Source: a virus. From it: DNA of 64,000 bases. Made by a program: the position numbers and the translations under genes. The notes below the pieces were generated by a model. That model was not told where the DNA came from. It saw only the letters and a list, made by a program, of their open reading frames with translations, and searched no databases. Shown one piece after another: positions 36,708-44,705 of this stretch. The stretch covers positions 1 through 64,000 of the IMG/VR virus record IMGVR_UViG_3300023174_006147; one strand, 5' to 3'. Every line of letters begins with the position of its first letter. The first letter of the stretch is position 1.

Positions 36708-36731
36708 GCCCTGCTAAATTAATAGCAGGGC
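36708..36731 (-). terminator. intrinsic terminator
   Basis: Nine-bp stem GCCCTGCTA/TAGCAGGGC followed on the minus strand by a T run, just after the small membrane gene at 36740-36871. Confidence 0.85.
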
Positions 36732-36739
36732 CTTTTAAA

Positions 36740-36871
36740 TTAGTTAGTTGTAGTATTCTTCTTACGGTTCTTGAACATGTAACGTAAAAACAACACCGAA
36801 GTTAGTACAACACCTGCAATAAAACTAAAAAAGTTATATTCAAGTACACTTGAGAATGCAGTACAAAGCAT
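36740..36871 (-). CDS. 43-residue membrane protein
   Basis: Short frame starting MLCTAFSSVLEY with one membrane helix (FSFIAGVVLTSVLFL) and a basic C terminus. It is joined to the upstream gene by a TAATG overlap, so it is very likely translated. Confidence 0.65.
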   Translation of the reverse strand: MLCTAFSSVLEYNFFSFIAGVVLTSVLFLRYMFKNRKKNTTTN

Positions 36872-37527
36872 TATCGATTGTTCCTGATGTAGTTACGAAT
36901 CTTAACAAAGATCCAAACAAGTGCAGCAATAAATGCAATCAGTGTAAGCAGGTTAACAAAACCCCAAAAGATCATTCCAAAGAATCCAGGACCACTGTTG
37001 ACTACAGGAGCACCGCCTACATAACCTCCTTCGTTATACATAGGAGGCTGTGCATAACCACCGCCGTTAACAACGACCGGAGCAGCGTGGTGACCATCTC
37101 CAAAAATCATGTTACCAAGAATAGACCCGGTAAAAGCGCCGCCAAACGAACTGGCAAATCCACCGCCGCCGAATCCACCGCCGCCAAATCCGCCACCATT
37201 GTTGTTATAGTTGTTATAGGTATTACCGCCGCGATTGTAACCATTGTATGGACGCTGAACTACACGAGTCTGCGCAGGTCGCGAAGTATTGTAGGAAGGT
37301 CCCGAACTAAAGCGCGGCTGGGTTGCGGCAGGCCGTGAATACGAAGAGCTAGGACGATAGCTGCTCTGATAGCTTCTACTGGGACGATAGCTTGAGCCCG
37401 AACTATAGCTGCGCGAGCTAGAATACGAACTTCGGCTACTGGAAGAACTACTACCATACTTTCCGGCAAGTGCAGGCTGAGCAATCATAAGAGCGGCCAT
37501 AAAGCCAATAACAAACTTCTTAAACAT
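36871..37527 (-). CDS. secreted Ser/Gly-rich membrane protein
   Basis: 218 residues: a clear signal peptide ending in AQPALA (about residue 21), then a Ser/Tyr/Arg-rich low-complexity part, a Gly-rich part (GGGFGGGGF repeats), and a C-terminal membrane helix (GFVNLLTLIAFIAALVWIF). Could coat or modify the host envelope. A signal peptide is unusual for this phage. Confidence 0.75.
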   Translation of the reverse strand: MFKKFVIGFMAALMIAQPALAGKYGSSSSSSRSSYSSSRSYSSGSSYRPSRSYQSSYRPSSSYSRPAATQPRFSSGPSYNTSRPAQTRVVQRPYNGYNRGGNTYNNYNNNGGGFGGGGFGGGGFASSFGGAFTGSILGNMIFGDGHHAAPVVVNGGGYAQPPMYNEGGYVGGAPVVNSGPGFFGMIFWGFVNLLTLIAFIAALVWIFVKIRNYIRNNR

Positions 37528-37538
37528 AATAAAATTCC

Positions 37539-37766
37539 TTATTCAGGGGGGAGGATAGTGAGGATCTTGCCTAAGATGTCTGACTTAGACTCAAAACCAT
37601 TGGATTCATCAAGTTGGTTAAAATAATCAACTAGCTGGTTGAGAGTATTTTCCTTACCCTCGAGGTACTCAATATAATTCTGCGCTTCATCGATGACCTT
37701 GCCAACTGCATAGGGCTGTGTTGAGCGAATGTTATTAAAGTCTTCAAACAAACCTTCGTAATTCAT
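37539..37766 (-). CDS. small helical protein
   Basis: 75 residues, acidic and helical, possibly coiled coil. Starts just after the end of the Ser-tail gene. Unknown. Confidence 0.6.
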   Translation of the reverse strand: MNYEGLFEDFNNIRSTQPYAVGKVIDEAQNYIEYLEGKENTLNQLVDYFNQLDESNGFESKSDILGKILTILPPE

Positions 37767-37778
37767 CTTAATTTCCTT

Positions 37779-38093
37779 TTACCAAGAGCCACTATCACAA
37801 CTAGAACTGCTGTCAGAACTACAGCTGGAATCATAACTGGAACCGCTGTCATAACTTGAACTTGAAAGCATATTAGATATTGCTACAGAAGTAAGTATAT
37901 CGGTTGTGCTATCATTATATGATGGCGAAGAATAATTTTCACGACTTGCGGGATGAACAATTCCTTTTGACTTTACATCTGATCTGAATTTGTTTGCTTC
38001 TTTTTCAGTTAATGGCTTCATATGAGGAGCCACAGTGGGTTCTATAACAGAAACTAGTTCTTTTTTCTTCTTACGCTTAAAAAATGAAAACAT
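37779..38093 (-). CDS. protein with Ser/Asp/Cys-rich tail
   Basis: 104 residues from ATG 38093 (MFSFFKRKKKKELV) with AGGA upstream. The basic N terminus and a C-terminal Ser-rich tail with several Cys (SSCSSDSSSSCDSGSW) are unusual. Driven by a consensus promoter at 38121-38149. Confidence 0.65.
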   Translation of the reverse strand: MFSFFKRKKKKELVSVIEPTVAPHMKPLTEKEANKFRSDVKSKGIVHPASRENYSSPSYNDSTTDILTSVAISNMLSSSSYDSGSSYDSSCSSDSSSSCDSGSW

Positions 38094-38120
38094 AAATGTT
38101 CCTTTATTGTTTACACATAT

Positions 38121-38149
38121 AGTATACAAAACTTATTACATGGAGTCAA
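38121..38149 (-). promoter_or_regulatory. sigma70-type promoter
   Basis: TTGACT, 17 bases, TATACT. Confidence 0.85.
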
Positions 38150-38158
38150 GACAAAAAA

Positions 38159-38189
38159 ATAGCTCTGGCAAATTAATGCCAGAGCTATT
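38159..38189 (-). terminator. intrinsic terminator of the Ro60-like gene
   Basis: A 13-bp stem AATAGCTCTGGCA/TGCCAGAGCTATT followed by seven T on the minus strand. Confidence 0.9.
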
Positions 38190-38198
38190 AGGGAAGGA

Positions 38199-39617
38199 TT
38201 AGATATCGTAACGAGGATTCATGATGGCCTTCATCATAATTCCAGTAGGAGTAAACTCCTGCATATCAGCAGCAAGCAGTGCCTTGACAATGCTTGGGCT
38301 GAAACCGCTCACGAGTGCAGCACCCGACTTGTCTGCTTTCACCGGAACGTTATCACTAGCGTTCAGGTTCCAGAAGACAACCTGCGGAACAGTATAACCT
38401 GCTTCTGCGTACTTACGTTCGATCATCTGAATTGCAGTGTCGTCGTAGTTACTGCAACAATTAAACTGCATGTCCGAGAGGATAAGCAGCATTTCAGGCA
38501 TTTCACCCTGAGGTACACCGTTCTTGACTGCAACATCAAGGATCTTGTTGAATGCAGCGTGTAGGTTAGTACTCATGCCCCATTCGCTCTTGGCCATCTG
38601 TGCAGCCTTTTCAACAACATTGCCCTTGAGAGTAACTAGTTGAGGACTGGAACTGAAAGTAAGGAAAGTGTCCTTGAACTTGCCAGTGTTCTTGTCCGCA
38701 AGATAGAGACCCAGTGAAACTGCAACGTCAAGGCAAGTAACCTCACTCTTAGAAGAGCTACCACCTGCACGACAAGTCATAGAACCCGAAACATCAACAA
38801 GTGGAAGAATGTTTGCATCCCCAACATAGTTAGGAAGTGCATTCCACTGTGCCACAACGTGATCAAGCTCAGTCTTACCCAGCGAAGGACCATAGTGACG
38901 AATGACGCCCTTAAGAACATCATACGGATATACTGCACCAGCGTTGACCTTGGCAGTAGGATCACCCTTTACCAGCTTGGCAACGTACTCAGCAAACTTA
39001 GGAGTATTGCGAGTAAATGCCTTCTTGTAGCGCGAAGCTGCAAGACTAGGAACATGGTTAAAGTTGATGTTGTCCCAATCCTTAGCACACATCTGAGTTT
39101 CAACAACCTTGGTCAGGTTAACCAGAGTCTTACGATACTGCTTAGGGCTCATACCAAGTGCAGATCGAAGTTCTGCTGCCACTGCGCCCTTGCGAGGCAT
39201 CCACTTGGCGCAAAGACCATTGCCACTGGCAAGTGCTTCTGCGATCAGTGCGTATGCTTCGGTCTTGAGATCGATGGTTTCAAAGACGAGTAGATCGTCC
39301 CATCGGCCAATTTCTGGTACCTTTGCAAGAAGTGCCTTTGCTGCATCGGGGTCAGTCTTTTCCAGCTGAACAAGGATGTCACGGAAAATCTTACGTTCGC
39401 CTGCACCGCCACGAGCGTCACGCGCCCACTGTGCAACGCGCAGTGCAATTTCTCGATTTTCCACGAATGCACCAGTAAAGGCAGGGACGATATTCTTGCC
39501 ACGGCTCGCGCCAATTGCAAAGAAAAGGTCAACGTTCTTGGACGCTGACGACTTAAGAGCCCGCATGCCGTTAGTGGTACGAGCTTCCTGGTTTGCTACT
39601 GCTTCTACAAAATTCAT
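38199..39617 (-). CDS. Ro60/TROVE-like vWA protein
   Basis: 472 residues. The first 270 form a helical-repeat region (ARDARGGAGERKIFRDIL, IGRWDDLL, MPRKG) like TROVE/DUF2828 proteins, and the last 200 a vWA domain with the MIDAS motif DVSGSM and LILSDMQF. Ro60-family rings bind misfolded RNAs and Y RNAs; bacterial Y RNAs contain tRNA-like modules. Two tRNA-like hairpin elements (39752-39940) lie just upstream. The family call is from motifs, so RNA binding is inference. Confidence 0.8.
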   Translation of the reverse strand: MNFVEAVANQEARTTNGMRALKSSASKNVDLFFAIGASRGKNIVPAFTGAFVENREIALRVAQWARDARGGAGERKIFRDILVQLEKTDPDAAKALLAKVPEIGRWDDLLVFETIDLKTEAYALIAEALASGNGLCAKWMPRKGAVAAELRSALGMSPKQYRKTLVNLTKVVETQMCAKDWDNINFNHVPSLAASRYKKAFTRNTPKFAEYVAKLVKGDPTAKVNAGAVYPYDVLKGVIRHYGPSLGKTELDHVVAQWNALPNYVGDANILPLVDVSGSMTCRAGGSSSKSEVTCLDVAVSLGLYLADKNTGKFKDTFLTFSSSPQLVTLKGNVVEKAAQMAKSEWGMSTNLHAAFNKILDVAVKNGVPQGEMPEMLLILSDMQFNCCSNYDDTAIQMIERKYAEAGYTVPQVVFWNLNASDNVPVKADKSGAALVSGFSPSIVKALLAADMQEFTPTGIMMKAIMNPRYDI

Positions 39618-39710
39618 GTTTATTTCCTTTCAGGTTAATTTGGTTTGCTTTATGAATGCAAGTTTCTGTGCTGTTTTTAACCTATTAAACAATGTGCTTA
39701 ATATGTGTGT

Positions 39711-39739
39711 ATTATAGTGTATTGTGTTGACTGCGTCAA
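39711..39739 (-). promoter_or_regulatory. sigma70-type promoter of the Ro60-like gene
   Basis: TTGACG, 17 bases, TATAAT, between the hairpin RNA elements and the gene. Confidence 0.85.
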
Positions 39740-39751
39740 CATATATTTTAC

Positions 39752-39856
39752 AGGATGTTGTGACATTAAAAGACCGGGAGTCGAACCCATTGTCACTGTC
39801 CCCACTGGACTGGCCCGCTAGTTTTGAGAGCGAATAATGATTGCGGTAATCATCCT
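39752..39856 (-). ncRNA. hairpin element A1 with partial tRNA-like body
   Basis: Minus strand: outer stem AGGATG/CATCCT, then TTACCGCA, a body with an anticodon-like stem CGCT/AGCG (loop containing CAA), a long variable-type arm, and a T arm ATGGG-TTCGACT-CCCGG. Acceptor stem and D arm are missing. It directly precedes the Ro60-like gene and could be its Y-RNA-like partner (inference). Confidence 0.55.
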
Positions 39857-39877
39857 AAAATATGATTTGAATTAAAC

Positions 39878-39940
39878 AGGATGCCTTTTTTGCTTTTTTG
39901 ATTACAAGTCAAGTGCATAAAGGTTTGCTGCAGGCATCCT
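39878..39940 (-). ncRNA. hairpin element A2, minimal
   Basis: Outer stem AGGATGCC/GGCATCCT, motif CTGCAGCA, then CCTTTAT and a short A-rich body without a tRNA. It begins right after the stop codon of the pth2-like gene (TAATAAGTTTA). Confidence 0.6.
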
Positions 39941-39948
39941 TAAACTTA

Positions 39949-40347
39949 TTAGGTAAACGTCTTTAACGCTTTGATATCGTCACCAACATTGTCTTCCAAA
40001 ATTGGTCCAAGACCTAAGCAAGTAGTTGTTGGTTCATCGAATACTGTGAAACCAGCATCAGTCACAAGACTAGTACCACAGATATCCTTGTACTTTTCTT
40101 GTAGAGCCTTAAGCTCTTCGACGGTATCGACAATTAAGGTAATTTTATAAGCACGATCACCATTCTGGTACTTTTCTGCATCACTAGGTTCGTCAATGGC
40201 AAATCCATGTTCACCAGGAAATCTTTTTACAGAATCCCAAAAACTGTGAAGATAGGCGTGTCCTGCCTGAGTACACATCTTACCACGAATACCGTTCATT
40301 TTCTTTACCGATTCAAGGGCAAAGATACAGTACATTTTAACTTTCAT
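39949..40347 (-). CDS. pth2: Pth2-like peptidyl-tRNA hydrolase
   Basis: 132 residues from ATG 40347 with AGGTAGAG upstream. The Pth2 pattern is visible: GKMCTQAGHAYLHSF (the basic, Gln/His active region), YKITLIVDTVEELK, LVTDAGFTVFDEPTTT and GLGPI. It recycles stalled peptidyl-tRNA, fitting the tRNA-rich genome. It sits next to tRNA-Cys. Confidence 0.85.
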   Translation of the reverse strand: MKVKMYCIFALESVKKMNGIRGKMCTQAGHAYLHSFWDSVKRFPGEHGFAIDEPSDAEKYQNGDRAYKITLIVDTVEELKALQEKYKDICGTSLVTDAGFTVFDEPTTTCLGLGPILEDNVGDDIKALKTFT

Positions 40348-40365
40348 ATCTCTACCTTTCAAAAT

Positions 40366-40443
40366 TGGAGCGCCGGGCGTGATTCGAACACGCGGTGTTA
40401 CTGCTTTGCAGGCAGTTGCATTGGGCCTCTCTGCCACCGACGC
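40366..40443 (-). tRNA. tRNA-Cys(GCA)
   Basis: Acceptor GCGTCGG/CCGGCGC, anticodon loop CTGCAAA, T loop TTCGAAT, encoded CCA. Confidence 0.95.
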
Positions 40444-40456
40444 ATTATTTAAATTC

Positions 40457-40544
40457 TGGCGGAGCGTGTGGGAATCGAACCCACTCTACCCATTTAGGTA
40501 GTACAGATTAGCAGTCTGCTGCATTACCGGCCTGCCCACGCTCC
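40457..40544 (-). tRNA. tRNA-Ser(GCT)
   Basis: Class II; acceptor GGAGCGT/ACGCTCC, loop CTGCTAA, long variable arm, CCA encoded. Confidence 0.95.
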
Positions 40545-40559
40545 GTATTTGTTGTTGCA

Positions 40560-40588
40560 ATTATAGTACTATTTATTAGTAGTGTCAA
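40560..40588 (-). promoter_or_regulatory. sigma70-type promoter for tRNA-Ser/Cys
   Basis: TTGACA, 17 bases, TATAAT; an overlapping TAATAAATA may also give late expression. Confidence 0.85.
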
Positions 40589-40596
40589 CGCTAAAT

Positions 40597-41013
40597 TTAC
40601 AATCCTGCCTTTTTTACTAACTCTTTATATCCAGCCCAGCTAGGATGAATATGATCAGGTTGTACACGCTTAGTTGCAATAATCTGATCGCCATATTCGT
40701 GTGCTAGTTTCTCAACAATTGCATTTACATTTGCTTTACAAAACTTTTCATTGCAGGGCGGCATAATCCATACAACACGATTCGAGTGGACACGATTTCG
40801 CATCTTACGAAGTTCTGCTTCAGTATGAATGAACTGATGATCATTAGTGCCAAGACTAATGACAACTAGCTTAGAATCAAGAGCAGTATTGCCCCACTTC
40901 TTGTTCCACTGCCACGTGTTATATCCACCTTTAGCATATGAAACACATTGCTTAGGTGCAAACATTTCAGTACCAACGGCGATACTATCGCCGATAATTA
41001 AACATTCCAACAT
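40597..41013 (-). CDS. SGNH/GDSL hydrolase
   Basis: 138 residues with the block I motif GDSIAVG, block III SLGTNDH and the C-terminal DHIHPSWAGY (Asp-His pair). Small esterases of this type may remove acyl groups from host polysaccharide; no signal peptide. Confidence 0.85.
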   Translation of the reverse strand: MLECLIIGDSIAVGTEMFAPKQCVSYAKGGYNTWQWNKKWGNTALDSKLVVISLGTNDHQFIHTEAELRKMRNRVHSNRVVWIMPPCNEKFCKANVNAIVEKLAHEYGDQIIATKRVQPDHIHPSWAGYKELVKKAGL

Positions 41014-41153
41014 TAATCATCCTTTACTGTTTTTGCTTTGCCGTCTTTTACTAGCTTGTGCCTAGCTTTGTTGACCTTTGGTGTAGGCGCATCGCCACCG
41101 GCAAATTCATGCTTGGTAAGCAATAGGTCTTTATGTTGAATAAATTCTTCCAT
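41013..41153 (-). CDS. small basic protein
   Basis: 46 residues from ATG 41153 (MEEFIQHKDL), basic C terminus. Its ATG overlaps the stop of the tiny upstream membrane gene (TAATG). Unknown. Confidence 0.55.
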   Translation of the reverse strand: MEEFIQHKDLLLTKHEFAGGDAPTPKVNKARHKLVKDGKAKTVKDD

Positions 41154-41245
41154 TATTTTAAAATCGCAATCAGCAGCAATATAAATGCCATTATGGGATG
41201 TGAAGGAAAAATTACAAATGCAATAATTAACAACAAACAGCCCAC
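41153..41245 (-). CDS. 30-residue membrane peptide
   Basis: GTG start with GGAGG five bases upstream; two hydrophobic stretches (LLLIIAFVIF and AFILLLIAIL) joined by PSHPIM. TAATG overlap with the next gene supports translation. Its ribosome binding site lies within the last codons of the upstream gene. Confidence 0.55.
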   Translation of the reverse strand: MGCLLLIIAFVIFPSHPIMAFILLLIAILK

Positions 41246-41247
41246 TA

Positions 41248-41655
41248 TTACCTCCGCATCTTTGCAATTTCTTCCGCGTCACTTTGTTCAAAAATTGGCA
41301 CCATATTTGATTTATGCATCGTGCCAATTCCAATTAGTTTGCGCGCACCGGAATATTGCATTGGCGCCTTGGCAAATCCATTACCCACGCCGTTGCCGCT
41401 GGGGATAACAGGACTTGATCGACGGTATGTTTCTGTTTTGAATGGATCTTTGACGATCTTAGGTGTATACTTACTCTTGCCCTGCTTGTAGGCAATGTAC
41501 TCATCAACCGTCTTTTCCTTGAGACCAAGTCTGCGCATCTGCTTGTTATAAGTGCGAAACTCTTCTGCAAGTTTTGCAGTTATTGTAACAGGCTTAGACT
41601 TTTTACGCTTAGTAGAAGTAGTTGATAATCCTGGTCCACAAAGATGCATACTCAT
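41248..41655 (-). CDS. hypothetical basic protein
   Basis: 135 residues, lysine-rich, with a flexible Gly/Asn part near residue 90 (NGVGNGFAKAP). Possibly virion or nucleic-acid associated. Unknown. Confidence 0.65.
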   Translation of the reverse strand: MSMHLCGPGLSTTSTKRKKSKPVTITAKLAEEFRTYNKQMRRLGLKEKTVDEYIAYKQGKSKYTPKIVKDPFKTETYRRSSPVIPSGNGVGNGFAKAPMQYSGARKLIGIGTMHKSNMVPIFEQSDAEEIAKMRR

Positions 41656-41664
41656 AAAAATTCC

Positions 41665-42384
41665 TTATATACTAAATTCTTTGCATTGTTGCAAGGTAGT
41701 TATTATAACAATATTGTTATACTGGGTCAATAGTATATCTAATTTTTCTTTCTGAACTTTAAATGCATGTGGATTTTTCGGATCTAAATATAAATTATGT
41801 TCTGGTAAATAAAAATCCGGAAAGTAATGATGCTCGATTCCACTATTATCAATCCATTTTAGTGGAGCAGGCCTCGTCCATTTTACATTAATACTGTCTA
41901 AACGTCTTGCAAGTTCTAATTCCCAAGTGGAATCTAACAATACGCCATTATACATTACTGTATGTTTCTTTAACCTTCTATGAGGTGAAGAAAGTGCTTT
42001 ATCACGTAGTATCTTTTTTGTTTTATCTGTATGTGTTTTTCCAAGAAATGTTTTGCGATCAATATGGTCATATTTTCCTTCTGCATGGGCCAGTGATATG
42101 GAAATAGAACATTTCTTTTTAGATTCCTCAGTTATTCCAGCTCTCATTTTTTCAGTATTTTTATTATACTGATCACGCATTGGATTTTTTTTACACCATC
42201 TTGAATGATTTGCCATCCATCCTAGTGACTTGGTGGTCAAATCAAAGAATTCATTACAATGAATGCAAATTCCTTTAGATTCTGGATTTTTATAATTTCC
42301 TGAACATGCATCATAATGCCGTAAAAAATTGCCGCCTCTGTTTGAGAATTCAAATCCACATTTATCACATTTAATCTTTTTCAT
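41665..42384 (-). CDS. PD-(D/E)xK-type homing endonuclease
   Basis: 239 residues: an N-terminal zinc finger (CDKCGFEFSN...H...C), a second zinc site (CIHCNEFF...HSRWC), a NUMOD3-like helical linker, and a C-terminal nuclease core with STWELELARRL, HYFPDFYL and LDPKN. The Asp and Lys fit a PD-(D/E)xK site. It lies just downstream of tRNA-Arg(TCT), a common homing position. Confidence 0.78.
   Translation of the reverse strand: MKKIKCDKCGFEFSNRGGNFLRHYDACSGNYKNPESKGICIHCNEFFDLTTKSLGWMANHSRWCKKNPMRDQYNKNTEKMRAGITEESKKKCSISISLAHAEGKYDHIDRKTFLGKTHTDKTKKILRDKALSSPHRRLKKHTVMYNGVLLDSTWELELARRLDSINVKWTRPAPLKWIDNSGIEHHYFPDFYLPEHNLYLDPKNPHAFKVQKEKLDILLTQYNNIVIITTLQQCKEFSI
41702..41730 (-). promoter_or_regulatory. 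sigma70-type promoter
   Basis: TTGACC, 17 bases, TATAAT for the gene ending at 41248; it lies in the 3' end of the endonuclease gene. Confidence 0.75.
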
Positions 42385-42400
42385 AGTATCTCTGTAAAAT

Positions 42401-42476
42401 TGGTGCCCTTACCAGGACTCGAACCTGGAACACAAGTTTAGAAGACTAGGATGATCTCCGGTTTCACCATAAGGGC
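42401..42476 (-). tRNA. tRNA-Arg(TCT)
   Basis: Acceptor GCCCTTA/TAAGGGC, loop CTTCTAA, T loop TTCGAGT, CCA encoded. Decodes AGA, common in AT-rich phage genes. Confidence 0.95.
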
Positions 42477-42527
42477 GGTAATCTTATTTATATAAATTAA
42501 GCCTGATACTATATCCAAATAAGCTAA

Positions 42528-42716
42528 CTATGCCTGACCGTTTTTCCAGTCATCTTCGGTGATTTCAAAATCGGCATTTTTAACAGACTTAATGGCTCTA
42601 AACACGGTTACTGCACCTAAACACACAGCACCGGTTACACCAAATACTGCAAGAAATGCAATCTTTGGACCCAGAGTCCTTGCCTGTTCATATACTAAAT
42701 GTTTGATCTGTTTCAT
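42528..42716 (-). CDS. small membrane protein, copy A
   Basis: 62 residues, one membrane helix (AFLAVFGVTGAVCLGAVTVF). Its first 27 residues nearly match the shorter gene at 42727-42828, so the two are tandem duplicates. Confidence 0.65.
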   Translation of the reverse strand: MKQIKHLVYEQARTLGPKIAFLAVFGVTGAVCLGAVTVFRAIKSVKNADFEITEDDWKNGQA

Positions 42717-42726
42717 TGCGATAACC

Positions 42727-42828
42727 TTATTTACTCATCAAGTAAAACACACCAAATACTGCAAGAACTGCAATCTTTGGACCTAGAATTCTTGCTTGTT
42801 CATATACTGCATGTTTGATCTGTTTCAT
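42727..42828 (-). CDS. small membrane protein, truncated copy B
   Basis: 33 residues (starts MKQIKHAVYEQ), a shortened duplicate of the 42528-42716 gene that stops after the first half of the membrane helix. Confidence 0.55.
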   Translation of the reverse strand: MKQIKHAVYEQARILGPKIAVLAVFGVFYLMSK

Positions 42829-42862
42829 TGTGGTAGCCTTTGTAATTGCTATTTACTTGACA

Positions 42863-42891
42863 AGTATAAAACACCATGATGGTATTGTCAA
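42863..42891 (-). promoter_or_regulatory. sigma70-type promoter
   Basis: TTGACA, 17 bases, TATACT upstream of the duplicated membrane genes. Confidence 0.8.
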
Positions 42892-42937
42892 TATTAAAAT
42901 TAATAAATAGTATGATTACATTGGAGAAATGTGTACC

Positions 42938-43414
42938 ATGAATATTAAAGAACTTCTTAACATTTCCGAAGGAGAAATTGTTGATTTTGATACCGCAAAA
43001 CAAGACAAAGAATTGCGCGGATTTCATAAAGATTTCATGGGAAAAGTTCAACAACGTGCCGGTGGCATGAATGCAGTAATGTCAGTGATGAAAGAAAAAG
43101 GAATCTTTGATGATCTTCCTGTTGGAACTAGAATTCGTCTACCAAAAGGCGGAAGTTACAAAGTTATCCGACATGGCGTAACACGATCAAAAACTGGCAT
43201 GGAAAACTCATTCTCAGCAAATTTTCGAAAAGAGCATGGATTCGGACCAGCTTATTTTTTGCCTACAGAAGACGGATTCTATACACCACTAGTGTATCTT
43301 AGGAAAGAAGAATCAAACGGCGATTATGAAGAAGGTGGTTTTAATCTTGATAGACTTGTGAATTTTGAAACTGGTGAAAAACGTTACACTAAGTTTACCG
43401 GTCCGCAACGGTAA
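42938..43414 (+). CDS. putative packaged protein with leader
   Basis: 158 residues from ATG 42938 on the plus strand, GGAG upstream. The start MNIKELLNISEGE fits the leader M-x-I-x-E-L-x-x-x-E shared by several proteins in this region. The body is soluble alpha/beta without a recognised domain. A TTAATAAATA box lies about 25 bases upstream of the ATG. Packaging is inferred from the leader. Confidence 0.65.
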   Translation: MNIKELLNISEGEIVDFDTAKQDKELRGFHKDFMGKVQQRAGGMNAVMSVMKEKGIFDDLPVGTRIRLPKGGSYKVIRHGVTRSKTGMENSFSANFRKEHGFGPAYFLPTEDGFYTPLVYLRKEESNGDYEEGGFNLDRLVNFETGEKRYTKFTGPQR

Positions 43415-43415
43415 T

Positions 43416-43492
43416 TGGTGCTCCTAACAGGATTCGAACCTGTGGCCTCAAGATTAGGAATCGTGCGCTCTATCCTGCTGAGCTATAGGAGC
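43416..43492 (-). tRNA. tRNA-Arg(CCT)
   Basis: Acceptor GCTCCTA/TAGGAGC, loop TTCCTAA, one C-T mismatch in the anticodon stem, CCA encoded. Confidence 0.93.
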
Positions 43493-43494
43493 AT

Positions 43495-43568
43495 TGGTGC
43501 CTCATGACAGGATCGAACTGCCGTACTCTGATTACGAAACAGATGTAATACCACTATACGAATGAGGC
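43495..43568 (-). tRNA. tRNA-Thr(CGT)
   Basis: Acceptor GCCTCAT/ATGAGGC, loop TTCGTAA, CCA encoded. Confidence 0.93.
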
Positions 43569-43569
43569 G

Positions 43570-43654
43570 TGGTGCGCCCGGCCGGACTCGAACCGGCACT
43601 CCCGAAAGAACGAGATTTTAAGTCTCGCGTGGCTACCTATTTCACCACGAGCGC
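43570..43654 (-). tRNA. tRNA-Leu(TAA)
   Basis: Class II; stem CGAGA/TCTCG, loop CTTAAAA, CCA encoded; overlaps its neighbour's spacer by one base. Confidence 0.95.
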
Positions 43655-43671
43655 ATGTACTACTATTTAAC

Positions 43672-43757
43672 TGGAGGAAGATGATGGCATCGAACCATTG
43701 ACCTTTCAGTCACTACTGCTTTCGAAACAGTGTGGGGAGCCAACCCCAGCATCTTCC
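43672..43757 (-). tRNA. tRNA-Ser(CGA)
   Basis: Class II; acceptor GGAAGAT/ATCTTCC, loop TTCGAAA, CCA encoded. Confidence 0.93.
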
Positions 43758-43764
43758 ATTAATT

Positions 43765-43847
43765 TGGTGCCCAGGAAGGGGATCGAACCCTCAAACATAT
43801 CACTTGACTCTCGACCAAGCCGCTTTACCAGAATTGCGTACCTAGGC
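43765..43847 (-). tRNA. tRNA-Leu(GAG), C33 variant
   Basis: Acceptor GCCTAGG/CCTGGGC, anticodon arm CTTGG-TCGAGAG-TCAAG. Read normally the anticodon is GAG but position 33 is C instead of the near-universal U. Variable region about 10 bases. CCA encoded. Confidence 0.7.
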
Positions 43848-43854
43848 ATTTTAT

Positions 43855-43942
43855 TGGAGGAGTCGGAGGGATTCGAACCCTCGGTACCTTTCGGTACGCT
43901 ACCTTTCCAAGGTAGTTCAATCGGCCGCTCTGACACGACTCC
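43855..43942 (-). tRNA. tRNA-Ser(GGA)
   Basis: Class II; stem CTACC/GGTAG, loop TTGGAAA, CCA encoded. Confidence 0.95.
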
Positions 43943-43951
43943 AAAATTTCT

Positions 43952-44692
43952 TTATTTTGTAATAACAGGCTGTCCTGCGGCACCTACCGCTTGAGTAGTT
44001 GCAGTCTTTCCGACATTAGCTCCAAATGATAGTTTTCCTTTAACATAAGTTAAAATGTCTAAGAAATACTTTTTCACAGTTGCCATATGATCGAAAAATC
44101 CCATAAATCCTGGCATAGTAACATTTGTAATGATTCCTGCAAATTCTTTAACTTTGTCTACTATAACATCGGTGGCTGTTGAAATTGCAGTTTGAGTCAT
44201 AGTTGCTGCTTTTAATAGCATATCTTTAAGATAGCTTAAGAAGCCATATAGTCCCAATTTTGCCAAAAATCCTTTCCATCCAGTAGTTTGCATAAAACTA
44301 TTAATAGAAGGTTGTAACATATTCCATAATTTTTCAACAACAGGCGAAATTGCAGGAATTTTTGTTTTAATTTCAGTAATTAATGCAACTACTGTTTTTT
44401 GTACATTACGGCACTGTTTGCCTAATTGCGCTACTGTACTGTCCATCATTGCTTGATCGGAAACAACGTCTTTGATCAAAATTGCCGCAGTTTTAACATC
44501 CGTTATAGCACCCTTGATATCATTGACGGTTTTCGTATACTGATTGCCCAAGTATTGTTTGGCCGAATCTAAAAATCCCTCATAGATTATTTGCTCGGTT
44601 AATATACTTTTACTGTAGTAAACACCTTCGCAAAGGTATAGATTTTTTAATACAGTATTCTGATTTTCGTAAAGGATTTCATTTATACGCAT
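43952..44692 (-). CDS. putative packaged helical protein with leader
   Basis: 246 residues starting MRINEILYE, the shared leader pattern with an L-Y-E site like T4 prohead-protease targets. The body is largely helical (four or more amphipathic helices, WKGFLAKLGLYGFLSYLKDML). TAATAAATA lies only four bases before the ATG, so the late message may be leaderless. Likely an internal virion protein. Confidence 0.7.
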   Translation of the reverse strand: MRINEILYENQNTVLKNLYLCEGVYYSKSILTEQIIYEGFLDSAKQYLGNQYTKTVNDIKGAITDVKTAAILIKDVVSDQAMMDSTVAQLGKQCRNVQKTVVALITEIKTKIPAISPVVEKLWNMLQPSINSFMQTTGWKGFLAKLGLYGFLSYLKDMLLKAATMTQTAISTATDVIVDKVKEFAGIITNVTMPGFMGFFDHMATVKKYFLDILTYVKGKLSFGANVGKTATTQAVGAAGQPVITK

Positions 44693-44696
44693 CAAC

Positions 44697-44705
44697 TATT
44701 TATTA
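44697..44705 (-). promoter_or_regulatory. late promoter TAATAAATA, ATG-adjacent
   Basis: Box ends four bases before the ATG at 44692. Confidence 0.55.
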
